Shown here in pieces: positions 21,201-33,174 of a DNA stretch of 38,064 nucleotides. This DNA comes from Phellopilus nigrolimitatus (taxonomy: Eukaryota; Basidiomycota; Agaricomycetes; Hymenochaetales; Hymenochaetaceae): contig JAJOHG010000245.1 of assembly GCA_021029095.1 (NCBI GenBank), forward strand, positions 1 to 38,064, read 5' to 3'. The translations under genes and the position numbers were made by a program. Position 1 is the first letter of the stretch, and the number at the start of each line of letters is the position of its first letter. The notes under the pieces are model-generated. The model saw only the letters and a program-made list of their open reading frames with translations. It searched no databases and was not told where the DNA came from.

Positions 21201-23615
21201 CCTGGCGGAATGTTCAATATTTGTGCTTATTTGACATCTTTCATAGTTACAAGGAACTCACCGGTGCGAATAACGATCGCTAAAGCTGGTCCATTGGTAG
21301 TGCCATTCGTAGTCATAGAGCCTCTTACACGAACTATCCGAGTTCCTGAATACAGAAAGCTCTTTGCGTTCTCAGAAGTAAGGTCCAAGCCATCCTTCCA
21401 TCTTGCCATATCTGCATCCTTGATTGGAATTTTGCTGACGGGTACGCTCTCCCCGGTCAACATGCTTTCATTCACGATGGCATCTCCTGACAGAAGAAAC
21501 ATATCTGCTGGAAAAATAGACGGGACAGGCTCCAAGAGAGAGACAACGTCACCAGGAACAAGATCAACCGATTCCTTTTTTTGCCCTGCATGGTTATCAG
21601 ACACGAGCAATTGGCAAATGATTTTCATCTCACATGAACCATCACTGTAAACATTGATAAGACAGGAGAAACGAGACATCTCTCTCATGCGAGCCATCGT
21701 CTTTGCATCAAACATTAGTTTGAGACCTTGCAAAAAAAGGGCCTTGCAAGACGCGCACCTTCCTGGTTTCAACCAAAGTGCTCGTGACACTGAAGAAAGA
21801 TATAAGGGCGATACAGAAAGCGTAATAATAGTAGTCGTCCAGAGACCATAAGACAATGCTAGCAATTTGGAAGACGTAGAAGGGGTGGATAATCTATATT
21901 AAACTTAGTCAAATGTCGCGTGAATTCTGGATAAGAACTCGCCTCGTCAACCAGGATAGCCATGACGGATTTTCCCTCAATGTCAATCATGTTCGGGCCA
22001 AAGAGAGTTAGACGTTGCTCTCGAACAGAACTTTGAAGACCCCCTTTTACCGATGAAATACTGGACCAAGACGTGTCTTTCCACTCGCTATAGGTGAGCG
22101 TCAGTGCGTATTGCACTGCATTATATTATACTGACTTGCCTTATGGCACTGAAAAGGCCTGATCTTGGATCAAGAGCAAATCTCAGATAACGGTAGTCAA
22201 TCACTTTCAGTGTGCCCATTGTATCAGAAGCTTTGCCATTCGAAGAGCTTTCCTGCCCAGGGTGTGTTGAGAATACTGTCGAATAGGCATACGGGTAGTT
22301 CAATGTCTTGACCGAAAACAACGAGACGTCCCTGTATATTGTCTTCCGGAAAGTAAGAGGAAGATGCTGGATTCATGGTGCAAATATGTACCTCGACAAC
22401 AATAAATCCGTTCTTGCTATCCTTAAAGGCCTTTTCTCGCGCGACCCATCGCAGCCAAAGTCGAGGGAACCAATGACCAAGAAGACCGAGCAATCCAAAA
22501 GTAATGATATAGCCGACTCTCCAAATCCATTGTCGCCAGATAATAGTATCGTAGCCAATAAAACGCACTGTTATATCTTCGTCCGGCATAAAAATCGACT
22601 GACGGCTAGGTGGGCCGGGTGGAGGGGGATCAAGAAGCTCTGGTACATAATCCATGTCGATTCGAGTATCCCCAAAGACGGGATCAAGGGCCATGTTGGG
22701 AAAAGAGCCAGAGGGGGAAGGAGGTAGAGACCCATAGTCAACATCGCTGGACTCTCCCAAAGCGACATCGCCTCGTACGCGCCTTAGCAGATCTTCCATA
22801 GACGAATTATCATCTTCCTCCCCCGAGGAGTATCCCCAGCGCCCATGTTCATCTTCCGATCCAACAGCATAGTCTGAACCTGCGTCGGACGCTCTCGAAC
22901 CCGCACGGGATCTTCGTGAGCGTCTGCTTGAATTTGTTGACCGGTGAGAAAGGGAAGGACGGCGGCTCGATGTGCCAGTCCCTTGAGCCGCGCCTGACCT
23001 CCCACCGAAGATGTGCGCCAGATTTTCGAATACTGATGTTCGCATTACCTCCGGAGAGGATGAACGCCGTCGCGGCTTCCGTCTCATTAGCCCAAGGTCC
23101 TCTTCTTCTTCTTCCGTCTCAGCATCCTCATCCACCAGGGCACTTTCGCTACCATTCCGACTCACCACTACTGCGCGACGCTCGACCCGACTATCCTCGC
23201 TGCGCCGCCGCACCCGCCATGGACGCGCCGTAGCGTCTTGGTCACTGCTCATGCGCCGCAGCTGGCTCGTGCGCTCATGACTCATCTCACGATGGCTCAT
23301 GCGGCTAACACTACTTGGAACCGCGATAGTGCCGGGTCCATCGAAAACTGCGCCCTCATTGTGCCCATCGAACTCGCCGTACGACTGTCCGACCTGTGAA
23401 TCCCGACGGAGGCGGACGCCTTGCGACTGCGAGATAGCGTTCTCAATATCAGCCGCAGACGCACCCTCCGTGTAATCATGGGTTTCTTCCTCCATTTCCG
23501 GGAGTACCGAGGACGTCGTAGCGCGAAAATTCTCGTGCAGTTCTATGGCTTGTGCAGCCAGAAGACGCTGCGCAGACCTTGAGGTTTTGGTCAAGTCTAG
23601 AGCCGAAATTGCCAT
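18280..23615 (-). CDS. YPK9: P5B-type ATPase (Ypk9/ATP13A2 family), 1527 aa
   Basis: Fifteen exons: 23615-22392, 22342-22136, 22083-21943, 21893-21759, 21700-21262, 21201-21044, 20993-20424, 20356-20197, 20148-19604, 19552-19272, 19214-19139, 19086-19041, 18983-18833, 18777-18614, 18566-18280. Family members sit in vacuole/lysosome membranes; ATP13A2 exports polyamines, yeast Ypk9 confers metal tolerance. Residues 1-360 are a disordered Arg/Ser-rich, acidic N-terminus. Then come a P5B N-terminal membrane-associated segment, the actuator motif MLTGES (about 650), PPALP in M4 (P5 signature, about 786), the phosphorylation site [12 protein letters not shown] (Asp about 830), [27 protein letters not shown] (about 1227) and about six C-terminal membrane helices. 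All catalytic residues are intact. Intron 3 appears to be GC-AG (GCGAGT). An in-frame ATG at 23723 is possible, but 23615 leaves a more normal leader. Confidence 0.95.
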
Positions 23616-23744
23616 TTTTAGACATTTCTGAACTGATCGGCATTGAAGTCGCGTCACAGAGAAGTCAGCGATAGTCCATTGAACAATTTGAGAATAGTGT
23701 AAGAAGCGCGAAACAAAATACATATACAGGCTGATAGATAAAAG

Positions 23745-24721
23745 CTAACCGAAATACTTCCAAATGAGATAAAAAGAAACGAAAGTGAAGGCAGCACCAC
23801 CAAAGAATATGTACATGTCCTGCGTGCTGCAGGAAGATTAGCATCGCAAATTGTTCAGGAGGTTGACAAACCTACCTTCGTCGCTCAATCCAACTGATCA
23901 CATCCCTGCTCAGACCCAGAGTATTCGCGGCATCCAACAGACGTCTTTGCGTCCCTTTCAGCATGTTCCGCTGATCCACAAGGTTATCGAGAACCTCTCG
24001 ACCTTGAGCGAGGAATTCGTCCAGTCGCGTTTCCGTATTTTGAATGAAGGAGTGTTCATGCAACGCGAATCCCTCGCGATCGAACGACGTCATGGGCATG
24101 GCAGACCCATTCGGCGTCGCACTGCGAAACGGGGATTCTGATATAAGTTCCGAAGGCACTGAACTCCGGACGGGGCCATTGGAGAAGCGCTGGCGAGCAG
24201 CGCTTGCGGAAGAGACTGTTGCATTGGCAAAGAGTTCGGACTTTTGAGATTCTTCTCGCTACCCAGAATGCACGTTCAGACAATATGTACGTTTCCAAAA
24301 AAAAGAAGAACTGACCTCTTTCTTCATCCGATCAAACTGACCCATAAGCTCGTTATAGTCGCCCCTAAACTTCTGTAGACGCCTGTAAGATTCATGTGGA
24401 GTCAGAAAACACGCTTTTGAACACTCCCTCGATACGTGCATTTGAGCTTTCTCCTGTTTTGCCTTCAGCATTTCCCTCCGTGCCATCGAGTCGTAGTCTT
24501 CAATTGTTCGGTGCAGTGCCGCAAGTGAGGCGGCAATCTGCCCTAGCGTATACGAAGAAGGGACGCCAAGTGTATATTATCCCGGTTAGTAGTGAACGAT
24601 GCGGACATCTTGAGCAGTACAGACCGTGTAATGACGCGCTATTTTCTCCAGCCTTCAGCCTTTCCAGGTCGGCCTGGATGGAAGAAGTTTGGCGAACGCC
24701 AAGGGTGTAGAGAGAGTTCAT
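23745..24721 (-). CDS. BOS1: Golgi/ER Qb-SNARE Bos1 (membrin/GOSR2 homologue), 241 aa
   Basis: Five exons: 24721-24625, 24542-24436, 24372-24316, 24258-23876, 23826-23745. Acts in ER-to-Golgi vesicle fusion as the Qb SNARE with Sed5, Bet1 and Sec22. An N-terminal helical region (SLYTLGVRQT.., QIAASLAALHRTIEDYDSMA) is followed by the charged helix KFRGDYNELMGQFDRMKKE. The SNARE motif runs from SFIQNTETRLDEFLAQG through LKGTQRRLLDAANTLGLS to VISWIERR, and the tail anchor is MYIFFGGAAFTFVSFYLIW. The block TLKGTQKK-like/ANTLGLS plus ERR-anchor is diagnostic for membrin. The exon 2/3 junction has two possible forms; I chose the 63-base intron. Only 129 bases separate its stop from the P5B ATPase start. 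Confidence 0.9.
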
Positions 24722-25339
24722 GTTTTATATAGCACAGCGGCGAAAGATGCGCGTTGGCCTCCAAGAGAGCTCTACATACACCTTTAACTCCAAAGAGTTT
24801 GGACGCGACGGACACGTCCACTCTTGACGTAATCGCCACGTGCATTCCTCGTTCTAAGCGATGACCGACGATCCTGCTTCTGTGTTCGTTCCACGAGAGC
24901 ATAAGCCTTACATAAACGAGTCCATGTTATAAGTAGCAGAGATAGGCGCGCTTTACACAACTAGGATAAAAGCATAAATAGACGAAAGAAGGGATAAAAG
25001 CATGGGTGATAGCATGAATGAAAGCATGGATGCGAGTCCAAGCCTACGCGTTGTCGAGAAAAATGCATATAGCTGTTCGAAATGTCCGGCATTGTGAGTA
25101 AGCATAAGGGAGAGGAGGTATAATATATAGGAGAAAGGAAATAGAGGTTTACAGAAAAAAAAAAAAAAAAAAGCAAAAGAAGCAAGAAAAGAAACAAGCT
25201 TCAACGCATAAATAAATTGGGTTTGATAAGGATTTAGTGGGGCAAAGAAAAAAAAGTTTATAAAATGAGGGTTCGGCTGAGCTATTTCTGAAAAACAAGA
25301 AAATACTGGCACTGGCATGAACTTCTTATATCTTGCGGA
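24722..25339. other. Intergenic, AT-rich with poly-A tract
   Basis: About 620 bases with a long A run near 25146-25171 and short repeated AGCATGxATG-like words around 25000-25035. It contains the BOS1 promoter and the 3' flank of FAM72. No gene seen. Confidence 0.5.
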
Positions 25340-26390
25340 CTAGCGACCGCAAGGGATTTCCGAGCGAAAAGCGTGGCCGCGGGATGCCCTCGACCGTTCA
25401 TCATCGTGCATGCCAGTCAAATCGCCTCTGGCAACAAGATGGTGCCACCAAACTACTTCGCCGGCCACCAACTTCTGGACTTTATGTGGACGCTGTGGTC
25501 TGCCGGTACGGGATGGATAAGAGGGGCTGTCCCATATTCCCTCATTTGGATCGCCGTCCGGGATGACATCGGGCTCTCCGGGAATATAGAGCCTTTCTTC
25601 AACGACGACCTCCGGAGAATGGAAAATGAAACGGTGTCCATTAGTCCTCTGCGCCCAGGAAGGAGGGCCCTGATTGAGCTGGTAAGGGTCGGGGGGAGGA
25701 GAGAAAGTAGAGGCGCAATGCGAGCATGGGGAGACGATTATGTATCCCACAGATGCACCACAGCCATGGCACGAGAGGGTTTGCGTCAGACAGTCACACG
25801 AACGAGGTGCCTCGTCACGATCTAGAGTGGGAAACGAAGAGGGATGAACTGGAGTATTTCTTGACGAGCGAGGGCCATGATATACAGAGCAGTTGACTGG
25901 CAAAGCATCGGTGGAATATAAATAGACATGGGGGGTAAGCAAAAGTCTACCCTAGAAAAGCAAAAACTGCTGAGAGACTCAGATACAACTTAAAATATGC
26001 AAAGATTACCTTCATCCCTCTGTTAGTGAAAAATGTCCCGCAAGATTTGCAGTCGACGACCCAGACTTTAAGCAAGATGCGCCGGGAGGGCGGCGGTTGA
26101 GGGAGTATATTAGAAGAGGGTTGCGGAAATGGATTAAAAGTGGGTGGAGGGAATGTATTAAAAGCGGGTGGAGGGGATATATTAAAAGCGGGTGGAGGGA
26201 ATGTATTAAAAGTGGGTGGAGGAAAATACGCGGGCTGCGAGGGAGGCGCCTGAAAATGAGAGCTAGGGGCTGCATATGCATGATGTCCAGTTCTAACTGG
26301 CAGAGATGAGACTGGCGGGGGCAGTTGACGGCCATGAAACGCGCTGCGGCGTGTAGAGTCACTATGGTTGTGGTCACTACCTCGAGCCAT
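25340..26390 (-). CDS. FAM72: FAM72-family protein with proline-rich repetitive N-terminus, 330 aa
   Basis: Two exons: 26390-26010 and 25951-25340. Residues 1-105 are disordered, with repeats of the type FNTFPPPAFNISPPP (24-bp DNA unit, about 26110-26225). The FAM72 core starts at VWVVDCKSCGTFFTNRGMK, crosses the intron into LLLTPHVYLYSTDALPVNC, and contains the Cys pairs CDCLTQTLSCHGCGASVGY and VSPCSHC, probably binding zinc. NGHRFIFHSPEVVVEERLYI closes the conserved region, followed by a fungal-specific C-terminal extension. Animal FAM72 is about 149 residues, so this protein is roughly twice as long. In vertebrates FAM72A antagonises UNG2 and is proliferation-linked; the role in fungi is unknown. 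Confidence 0.88.
26110..26225. repeat. 24-bp tandem repeat inside FAM72 exon 1
   Basis: Units resembling GGTGGAGGGAATGTATTAAA (plus strand) recur about four times. On the minus strand they encode FN-TFPPP repeats. A stretch of regular plus-strand frame here (GWRECIKS type) is a shadow of the repeat. Confidence 0.8.
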
Positions 26391-26657
26391 GTTCAGAGTA
26401 GACTTGTGTGTGTGTGATGGAGCTTGGGGGGAATGAGTGGAATAGTACAAGGAAGCTGCATTTAAATAACAAACGGGCATCCGCCTACGTACGGGGACGC
26501 AAAACTTCGAGGAGGGCAACCTGACAGCCGACAAGGAGACGCCACCCACGCCAAAAAAGGAAATACTAACCCAACGGGAGGCACGCTTTTCTGCAGTGCT
26601 TCTCCGAAGCCCGCCTTCTCAATAGCCTTCACACGCATTTTCCGTCGTTTGTCTGCC
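26391..26657. promoter_or_regulatory. Shared promoter of FAM72 and RRP17
   Basis: The two head-to-head genes are 267 bases apart, so both promoters must lie or overlap here. A short TG repeat lies near 26403-26416 and TTTAAATAA at 26460. No canonical element is certain. Confidence 0.45.
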
Positions 26658-27607
26658 ATGGCCTCCAACGTTGACATTCTTACCCGGTCACATACCATTC
26701 TGAAGGCCAAGGCTCGTGCGAAGAAAAATCAAATTGATCAGATTGTCTTCGATGAGGATGCTCGTCGGTTCGTTTACCATCTATCCTCCCTGTGGCCCAT
26801 GCGTGCACGCTCACTCTGAATACTGCAGTGAATACCTGACAGGCTTCCGAAAAAGAAATATTCAGAAGAAGGAGGCTGCTCAGACCAAAGCAAAGGAACG
26901 TGAGCGACAGGAGCGTCTTCAGGCGAGGAGGGAGCAACGCCAGGCCCGACAGGAACAGGCAAGAGAGAACGCACAGCTTGTTGAAAGTGCATTTCGAAAA
27001 GGTGCGTATAATGGCGCCTCTCATTCCGCTTGATCTTAATCAGCTCTCTTTCATCGGCATGTGGTAACATTCGTCAGATATTGATGACGGGAATAGCTCA
27101 GAAGATGACGAATTTATGGGGTTCTCTTCACCCGACAAGGGAAAGGGAAAGGCTACTCAAGAGTACGAAGACGAGGAGCAACTGGCTACTGTGACTGTCG
27201 TAGAAGAGTTTGACCCTGACACTCTGCGATACATGCCTTCGACATCACGGAATTCGCCAGAACCACCTCAGTTCGAGTCCGAGTCATTCCCTCGGGCGCG
27301 CACTACATCTGATTCGACAGGTTCCCGGCGGAAGGGCGTCCGACGCTCGGCGGATCATCCTGAAGCTGGCGGGCCGCATCCTGAGACTGCTTATCATAAG
27401 GCCAAGGATACAAATGCGTCCGCAAAAAAGAAACCTGTCCTGAAGAAGAAAATAGCTTACGAAACGAAGGCGGTTCGTAAAGCTACGCGTCAGAAACAGC
27501 GTGTTCGGAAGGTAGAGAAGGCAGAGTTTTCCGGTGGGAGGTCGAAGCGCGTGCAACGCAAAGAAACGGCCAGAGGGGGGAAGAAGGGCAGAAAGCCAAA
27601 TAAATAA
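26658..27607 (+). CDS. RRP17: Rrp17/NOL12-family ribosome biogenesis protein, 270 aa
   Basis: Three exons: 26658-26767, 26829-27001, 27078-27607. Nucleolar RNA-binding factor; yeast Rrp17 is a 5'-3' exonuclease in 60S subunit maturation. The family signature is at the N-terminus: IDQIVFDEDARREYLTGFRK followed by a long basic coiled helix (KAKERERQERLQARREQRQA). The middle is acidic and Ser-rich (DIDDGNSSEDDEF, DEEQLATVTVVEEFDPDT). The C-terminus is very basic (KKKPVLKKKIAYETKAVRK, GRSKRVQRKETARGGKK), suitable for nucleolar targeting and RNA binding. Intron 1 uses the donor GTTCGT, also used twice in the 6364-7655 gene. Confidence 0.9.
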
Positions 27608-28057
27608 ATAAAAGGCCGGTGTAATACTGTGCTTGTGTTCCGCTGTTCCGGCGCCGTAGTGTTTACTATTTGTATCGTTCATGAGCCACACTGACTCGGA
27701 GTGACCGAGAGAATTTCCACTTCTGGATCACACGCTGAACTCAAGTAAACAACAACTCAACGCTGTATTGACTGCATATCCACCTCAAGCTCCTCTGTAG
27801 CTCCTCGAAGTCTGAACAGCTGAATTTGTTCCATCAAGGCGGAATTCCCATCAAAACCCACTGCTCGGTCTCATTACACGGCGTAATAGTGTATCCAGCA
27901 GCTGTATGTGGATCTAAAGTTGACGGCCTGTTTGCTATCAGTTCTACTTGGAAGAGGGAAACTGTAAAACTCATATCTGTCTCCTACCACTGAAGCTCGT
28001 AAAGCTAGGATTGGCTAGTGCGTGACTTCGTGTTTAATCAAGACTGGGCCTTGTGCA
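27608..28057. other. Intergenic, RRP17 to UPF2
   Basis: 450 bases with the RRP17 3' end and the UPF2 promoter. No reading frame or RNA gene recognised. Confidence 0.5.
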
Positions 28058-31000
28058 ATGGCCGCGAGCGATATCGCGATAGCGAGCGCCGCACAACCCT
28101 TCACCACGAAGGACCGGGAGGACGAGGAGGTTGTTCGGCGGAATCGGCGGAAAGGTCTGAAGGCCCTGAATGCTGAATGTACCGGCGACGGTATGGGCCT
28201 CTTTTCCTGTCCCGGGTGCACTCACTCATTTTTGGCTGTTTCTCGTCTTTACCCCGCGGCCATTACAAGAACCCACGAAGGCCCTAGACTCATCACTCAA
28301 GAAACACACGGCCCTCATCAAACGCATGCGCCAATCTTTGGGTACAGAAAACAACGAACAAATAATGAAGGATATTGCATCTCTCTCGCTTGAGAAGTAT
28401 GTTGACGAGCTTGCCGGCGCCGCCCTTGAAGGTGTTGCACGTTGCAAGACAGAAAGGGATATTTGGAGCGCAGTAGAGGTCTGATGTGCATGCGCCTCCA
28501 GTCCACCTCGTGCTCACAGTGCAAATATGCAGGTTATTTGCGCCATTCATCGCCGCTTCCCGAAGACATTTACACCAGCCATCACTGCCCTGCTTAACTC
28601 TGCTCTTCTGCCATCGCAACGAACGGCCGGGAGTGCGTCATCCGGGGTGGCACAGGTTTCCGCAGTCCCTGGTGCGGGAAACACGGGTTCTGGGGGTGCA
28701 GCATCTGTGCCAGGAGCTTCCGCGACAACATCGGAGCAGAAAGAGAAGGAAGATGCCGCACGTGTGACGCGTCAGAGGCCTATACTGCGCGTATGTGCTG
28801 AGCTTGCTCTGGTGGGTATCATCAGGGATGCGCCGGGGAGGAGTGGAGGTGAATGGATCATGAAAACTCTGAAAGATTTAGTATGTGTTTTCCATCAACT
28901 TAAACATGAGCATATACGTGACTCTAATTCTTCCAATAAGCTTTCCAATGACCCGACATTATCGTCTTTGCCCCTCCTTTCCATTTTTTTGAAGTCATAC
29001 GCACGTCCTTTCCTCGGAATCTCGCCTTTTGCGGGATCGAGAACTCAGATACCTGAAGGTATAGCCGCTAGTTCGCTCCAGACTGCTATTAGCGGCGAGG
29101 AATTTCCCCAGCTAGCAAAAGATAGTGAACAGGATGAGCTTGTCGAGAAAGAGGTTCGCACGCGCTTCAAGAGAATGTGTGAGGGTTATTTCGAGAATGT
29201 TTCGAAGAAACTCGTCATTGAACATAAAGTATGTAAATCATCTTGTTCAACACATATTTATAAACCAAATTTCACCCCCAGCGTTTGCAAGAACAAGATA
29301 GGAGGAATCACGAGGCATATATTAGATCGGGTGAAATCTTTGAAGATCGCCAGCAAGCATACGAGAAGCTGACGAAGGCGTACGAGAAGTTACTTTCAAG
29401 TTGCCAAACGTATTCAGCCTTTTATCTTCTTAAGAATAATCTGCTCATACATGTTTTAGACTTTCTGAGCTTCTTTATCTACCTATGCCGACGCTGTCTA
29501 CGGCAACGCAAAAAAGTGATTCTATTATCGTATCCTCAGGTGGTCAACAGGACTCTCAGGAAGATATCTACACCTCGGGAGGAAAATGGGAGGATGAAGA
29601 AGAGCGCCGCTTTTTTGAGGATCTGCAGGACATGCGGGACTTTGTTCCGAGAAGCGTACTTGGACTTGACGAGAAGGAAACTGAAAACGCAAATGGTGGA
29701 GAATCTGAAAATGCTAAAGATGAAGAAATAAAAGAGAGAGAAAGGAGAGAACGGGAAGACGACGAAGCGAAAGAATTAGAAAAAGAGCTGAAGCGATTGG
29801 AGATAGAAGATGGGAATCCGAGTGACGCCGCTCCTAATCGAATTTCTTTCGATGATGAGACGGAGGATAAAGAGTGAGTATCCCAAGGAAGATTTTGAAC
29901 GTCAGGGTCCTTATTGACATATTCTACGAAGAGCCATCACGACACCCATTCCTTCACCTCCAAAGACTCCTACCCCCCCACAGACGCCCACACTTGCTCC
30001 CCAGGGACCATCGCAGCTGCTGACAGCCCTGCTCGCCCGTCTTCCCGATTGCACGAACCGTTCGCTCATCGATTCGGCCGCAGTTGAATTCGCATTCCTG
30101 AACTCCAAAGCTGCGCGAAAGCGACTGGTCAAGGTGCGTGCCATACTTACAAATCATTTATTTCCATCCGGTGTTCTGAGGTCATAGGGAATACAATAGT
30201 TTTTGACACAGGTACCTAAGAATCGGGTCGATTTGCTGCCACACTACTCCAGATTCGTTGCGACACTGAACAAGTATATGCCTGACATAGGGGCTGAGCT
30301 TGTTGCGTTCGTGAGTTTATCAGCTATCTATCATGAAATACCCTGGAAATGAAAGCCATATGCATTTATAGCTAGAAGATGAGTTCCGTTACTTGCAACG
30401 GAAGAAAAACGTCGTCAAAGAGCTGAGCGGAGTTCGCCAGAAGGTCTGAAATTTATTCCAATTGTTTTAGAACCTCCTCTCTGATGACGTTATAGAACAT
30501 AGCTTTCTTGTCAAGTTTGACGAAATTTAAAGTCGTTCCCACGCATGTTATTTTACATATCATCAAAGTCTGTCTGGATGACTTTTCTGGTGTTAATATC
30601 GACAATCTCGCTCTCCTACTTGAAGGATGCGGACGGTTTCTTTTACGGGGCGACGAGACCAAGGATCGATTTGTAACTATGGTGCGATGGTCTCCTATAC
30701 CCACTCTTCCAGATTTTCAAGTGTTATCAGATCGAACTTATGAGACGCAAGCAAAGTCTCCAACACTTGGATCAGAGACAAATCATGATGCTCGAGAACG
30801 CTTACTATCAGGTAAATAAAATGAACTGTTACTGTACGGTTTTAAACAGGTCCTTAGTGCAACCCACCCGAACGAGCGCCGATCAAAGAGAAAGAGCGAA
30901 CACCTATGGAGCTCTTTATCAGGCACCTCATTTATGATGTTCTAACAAAGAAAACGATAGACAAAGTCCTTAGGCTCATCCGGAAGCTTCACTGGGAGGA

Positions 31001-32617
31001 CCCGCAAGTCGTTCGTACCTTGCACAATGTGTTTACTAAAGCATGGAAAATCAAGTATAGTAACATCAGTTTACTTGCCATGCTAGCGTACGATTTGCAA
31101 CGCTATCATCCTGCTTTCTCCGTTGCTATCGTCGATCAGGTTTTGGAAGATGTGCGGAGAGGATTGGAGACAAATGTTTACAAAGCGAACCAGTACCGCG
31201 TTGCTACGATTAAATACTTGGGGGAATTATACATCTACCGGCTCATTTCGTCAAGCATCATATTCGACACACTCTGGAGTTTTGTCACTTTCGGTCATCG
31301 TAAGTCAATCGCGACCGAATTTCGTTGTGACGTATCTCAATTTACAATTCCAGCTGAGGGTCGACCGTTACCCGGTCAGCCATGCCCAATTGATATGCCG
31401 GATGATTTTTTCAGGATTAGGCTGGTCTGTGTGCTGCTTGATACATGCGGCATGTGTTTCGACAAGGGCTCCCAAAGGAAGAAGCTGGATAATTTCCTGT
31501 CCTTTTTTCAGGTAAATGTGCATCTTACATTCACTGTTGTCTTCGACATTGACATCGAGAATGTGCACAGTTGTATGTGTTCACAAAGGAATCGCTTCCC
31601 ATGGACGTTGAATTCATGTTGGAAGACTCATTCGAGGTAAATAACTTAGTTATCTCGCTGTATTTGTTCTAAGGCGTTTGCAGGCACTGAGGCCAAAGAT
31701 GGTCAGACTGAAGGATTTCGAAGAAGCGGCTTGCGCCGTTGATGAAATATTCAATCAAGCCCATCAAGCCTCCAATTGTGCGTCTCTTATATAGCAAATT
31801 ATATGGATGGCGAGTGCTGAAATACCTGCTAGCTGTTGACGGCGATGGCGAAGACAGCGGAGACGAAAGTGATGGTGATGGCGAAGACGAGGAACGGCGT
31901 GGCCCTGAGGAAGAGGAAGAGGAAGACCAGACAGCATCAGACTCAGAAGTAAGTTTATATTCTACGTTCATGGCCAGCGTTGCTTACGATTATTTAGATT
32001 AATGAACGACCGCCGTCGCCGGACACACTTGTTTTACTCAATTCATCTGAGGATTTGGGCCCCACAGAAGAGGATGAGAATGACTTCGCAAAAGAGTTGG
32101 CAAAAATGGTCACGGATTCTTCTGCAGAAGCCAGAAAGGTTGACAAGCGAACCGCTCAAGCTCTGTGGGATTCGGCAGTTTTACCCACCGGGCTACGTAA
32201 GAAGAAATACGATGAAAGCGATGAAGACGAGGATGCCTCCGATGGCGGTATTTCGGAGGGCCAAGACACGATGAGGTTTGTTCTGCTTACGAAGAAAGGG
32301 AACAAACAACAGGTATGGTTTTCTGTCGGATCGCGTGCTACATTGATACAAATGACTTTTCAACGGTTTGTGCAGGCAAAGAAATTTGCCATTCCTTCAG
32401 ATACTGTCCTCGCTACTCACACTCGAACGGCGCAACTACAAGACAAGGTGGAACAACAGCATTTGAAGCAACTTGTTCTTGATTACGAGCAGCGTGAAGA
32501 AGTGGAAGAGCTGAAAGGTAAGCAAACCACACACGTGAATTTGTTAGTTATTAATGCCTCATAGCCATCGAAGCGCGTACGCGAAACGGGGCAATCAAGA
32601 TACGCTATGTTGGATGA
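28058..32617 (+). CDS. UPF2: Nonsense-mediated mRNA decay factor UPF2/NMD2, 1181 aa
   Basis: Nineteen exons: 28058-28190, 28270-28478, 28533-28880, 28941-29228, 29282-29409, 29460-29873, 29932-30133, 30212-30310, 30372-30443, 30496-30681, 30731-30811, 30858-31299, 31354-31511, 31571-31636, 31684-31777, 31833-31948, 31998-32312, 32376-32517, 32565-32617. All join in phase. Cytoplasmic scaffold linking UPF1 and UPF3 on premature-stop transcripts. MIF4G-1 (about 45-345) includes SLSLEKYVDELAGAA and LRVCAELALVGIIRDAPGRS; MIF4G-2 (about 530-720) includes LLTALLARLPDCTNRSLIDS and FLLRGDETKDRFV; MIF4G-3 (about 735-950) includes IRLVCVLLDTCGMCFDKGSQ and LPMDVEFMLEDSFEALRPKM. An acidic linker (about 975-1030) precedes the UPF1-binding C-terminus with MRFVLLTKKGNKQQ and the end GAIKIRYVG. 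Complete. Confidence 0.96.
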
Positions 32618-33157
32618 CATTGACACAAAGACTCGCTATCGACTGGCTTGCCTACTTCTGAATTTTGGCTTATTTGCCGAGGCCTGCGACGGCACGGCTA
32701 GCTGCCCTTCGCGCCGTCATTCTCCCTCTTCAAGTCTCATTCTTAAATGGGGATAAGGAGATTCCTTAGGTCTGCGACATGACTGACGTAGGACCACCAT
32801 TTGATTGTGCGCGACGCTTCACTGTCTTTCCAGTCAAATAAATACTACGTACCGCTAGAAAATTTACGGACGTTATTAGGGCGAAGTTAGGACTAGAGGA
32901 GGGGAATTAATGCAGACTGAAAACTTACAGTATTTCTAGTCTGTATTACATGTAGTCGATCGCTTGCGAAAGAAAGGTACTGACACGCTGTGACGCATGT
33001 CTGTCACTACGCGTTTAGTGTTAGCGTTCACATGCAATCTGTTGGGTGCCGTCAAGACTATTACTTGGCCGAAAATGCAGACTTGCCTTTTGACTCTCTA
33101 GTTCTATCACTTTAGGCACGGACGTCCTCAAAGTAATCAAGGCCGGTCGAATGAAGC
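32618..33157. other. Intergenic, UPF2 to ATRIP-like gene
   Basis: 540 bases between tandem plus-strand genes. It holds the UPF2 3' end and the promoter of the next gene. No other feature seen apart from the upstream ATG at 33151. Confidence 0.5.
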
Positions 33158-33174
33158 ATGGACGATTCCGATGA
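33151..33174 (+). promoter_or_regulatory. Upstream ORF overlapping the ATRIP-like start
   Basis: An ATG at 33151, seven bases before the main ATG and in another frame, opens a 7-codon frame (MKHGRFR, TGA at 33172-33174) that ends inside the main coding region. If the mRNA starts upstream, it would reduce main-frame initiation. Confidence 0.45.

Noticed and set aside
24953..25318. 121-codon minus-strand Phe-rich frame
   Set aside because: Produced by a poly-A/T tract in intergenic DNA.
26097..26309. Plus-strand GWRECIKS repeat protein
   Set aside because: Shadow of the proline-rich repeat of FAM72.
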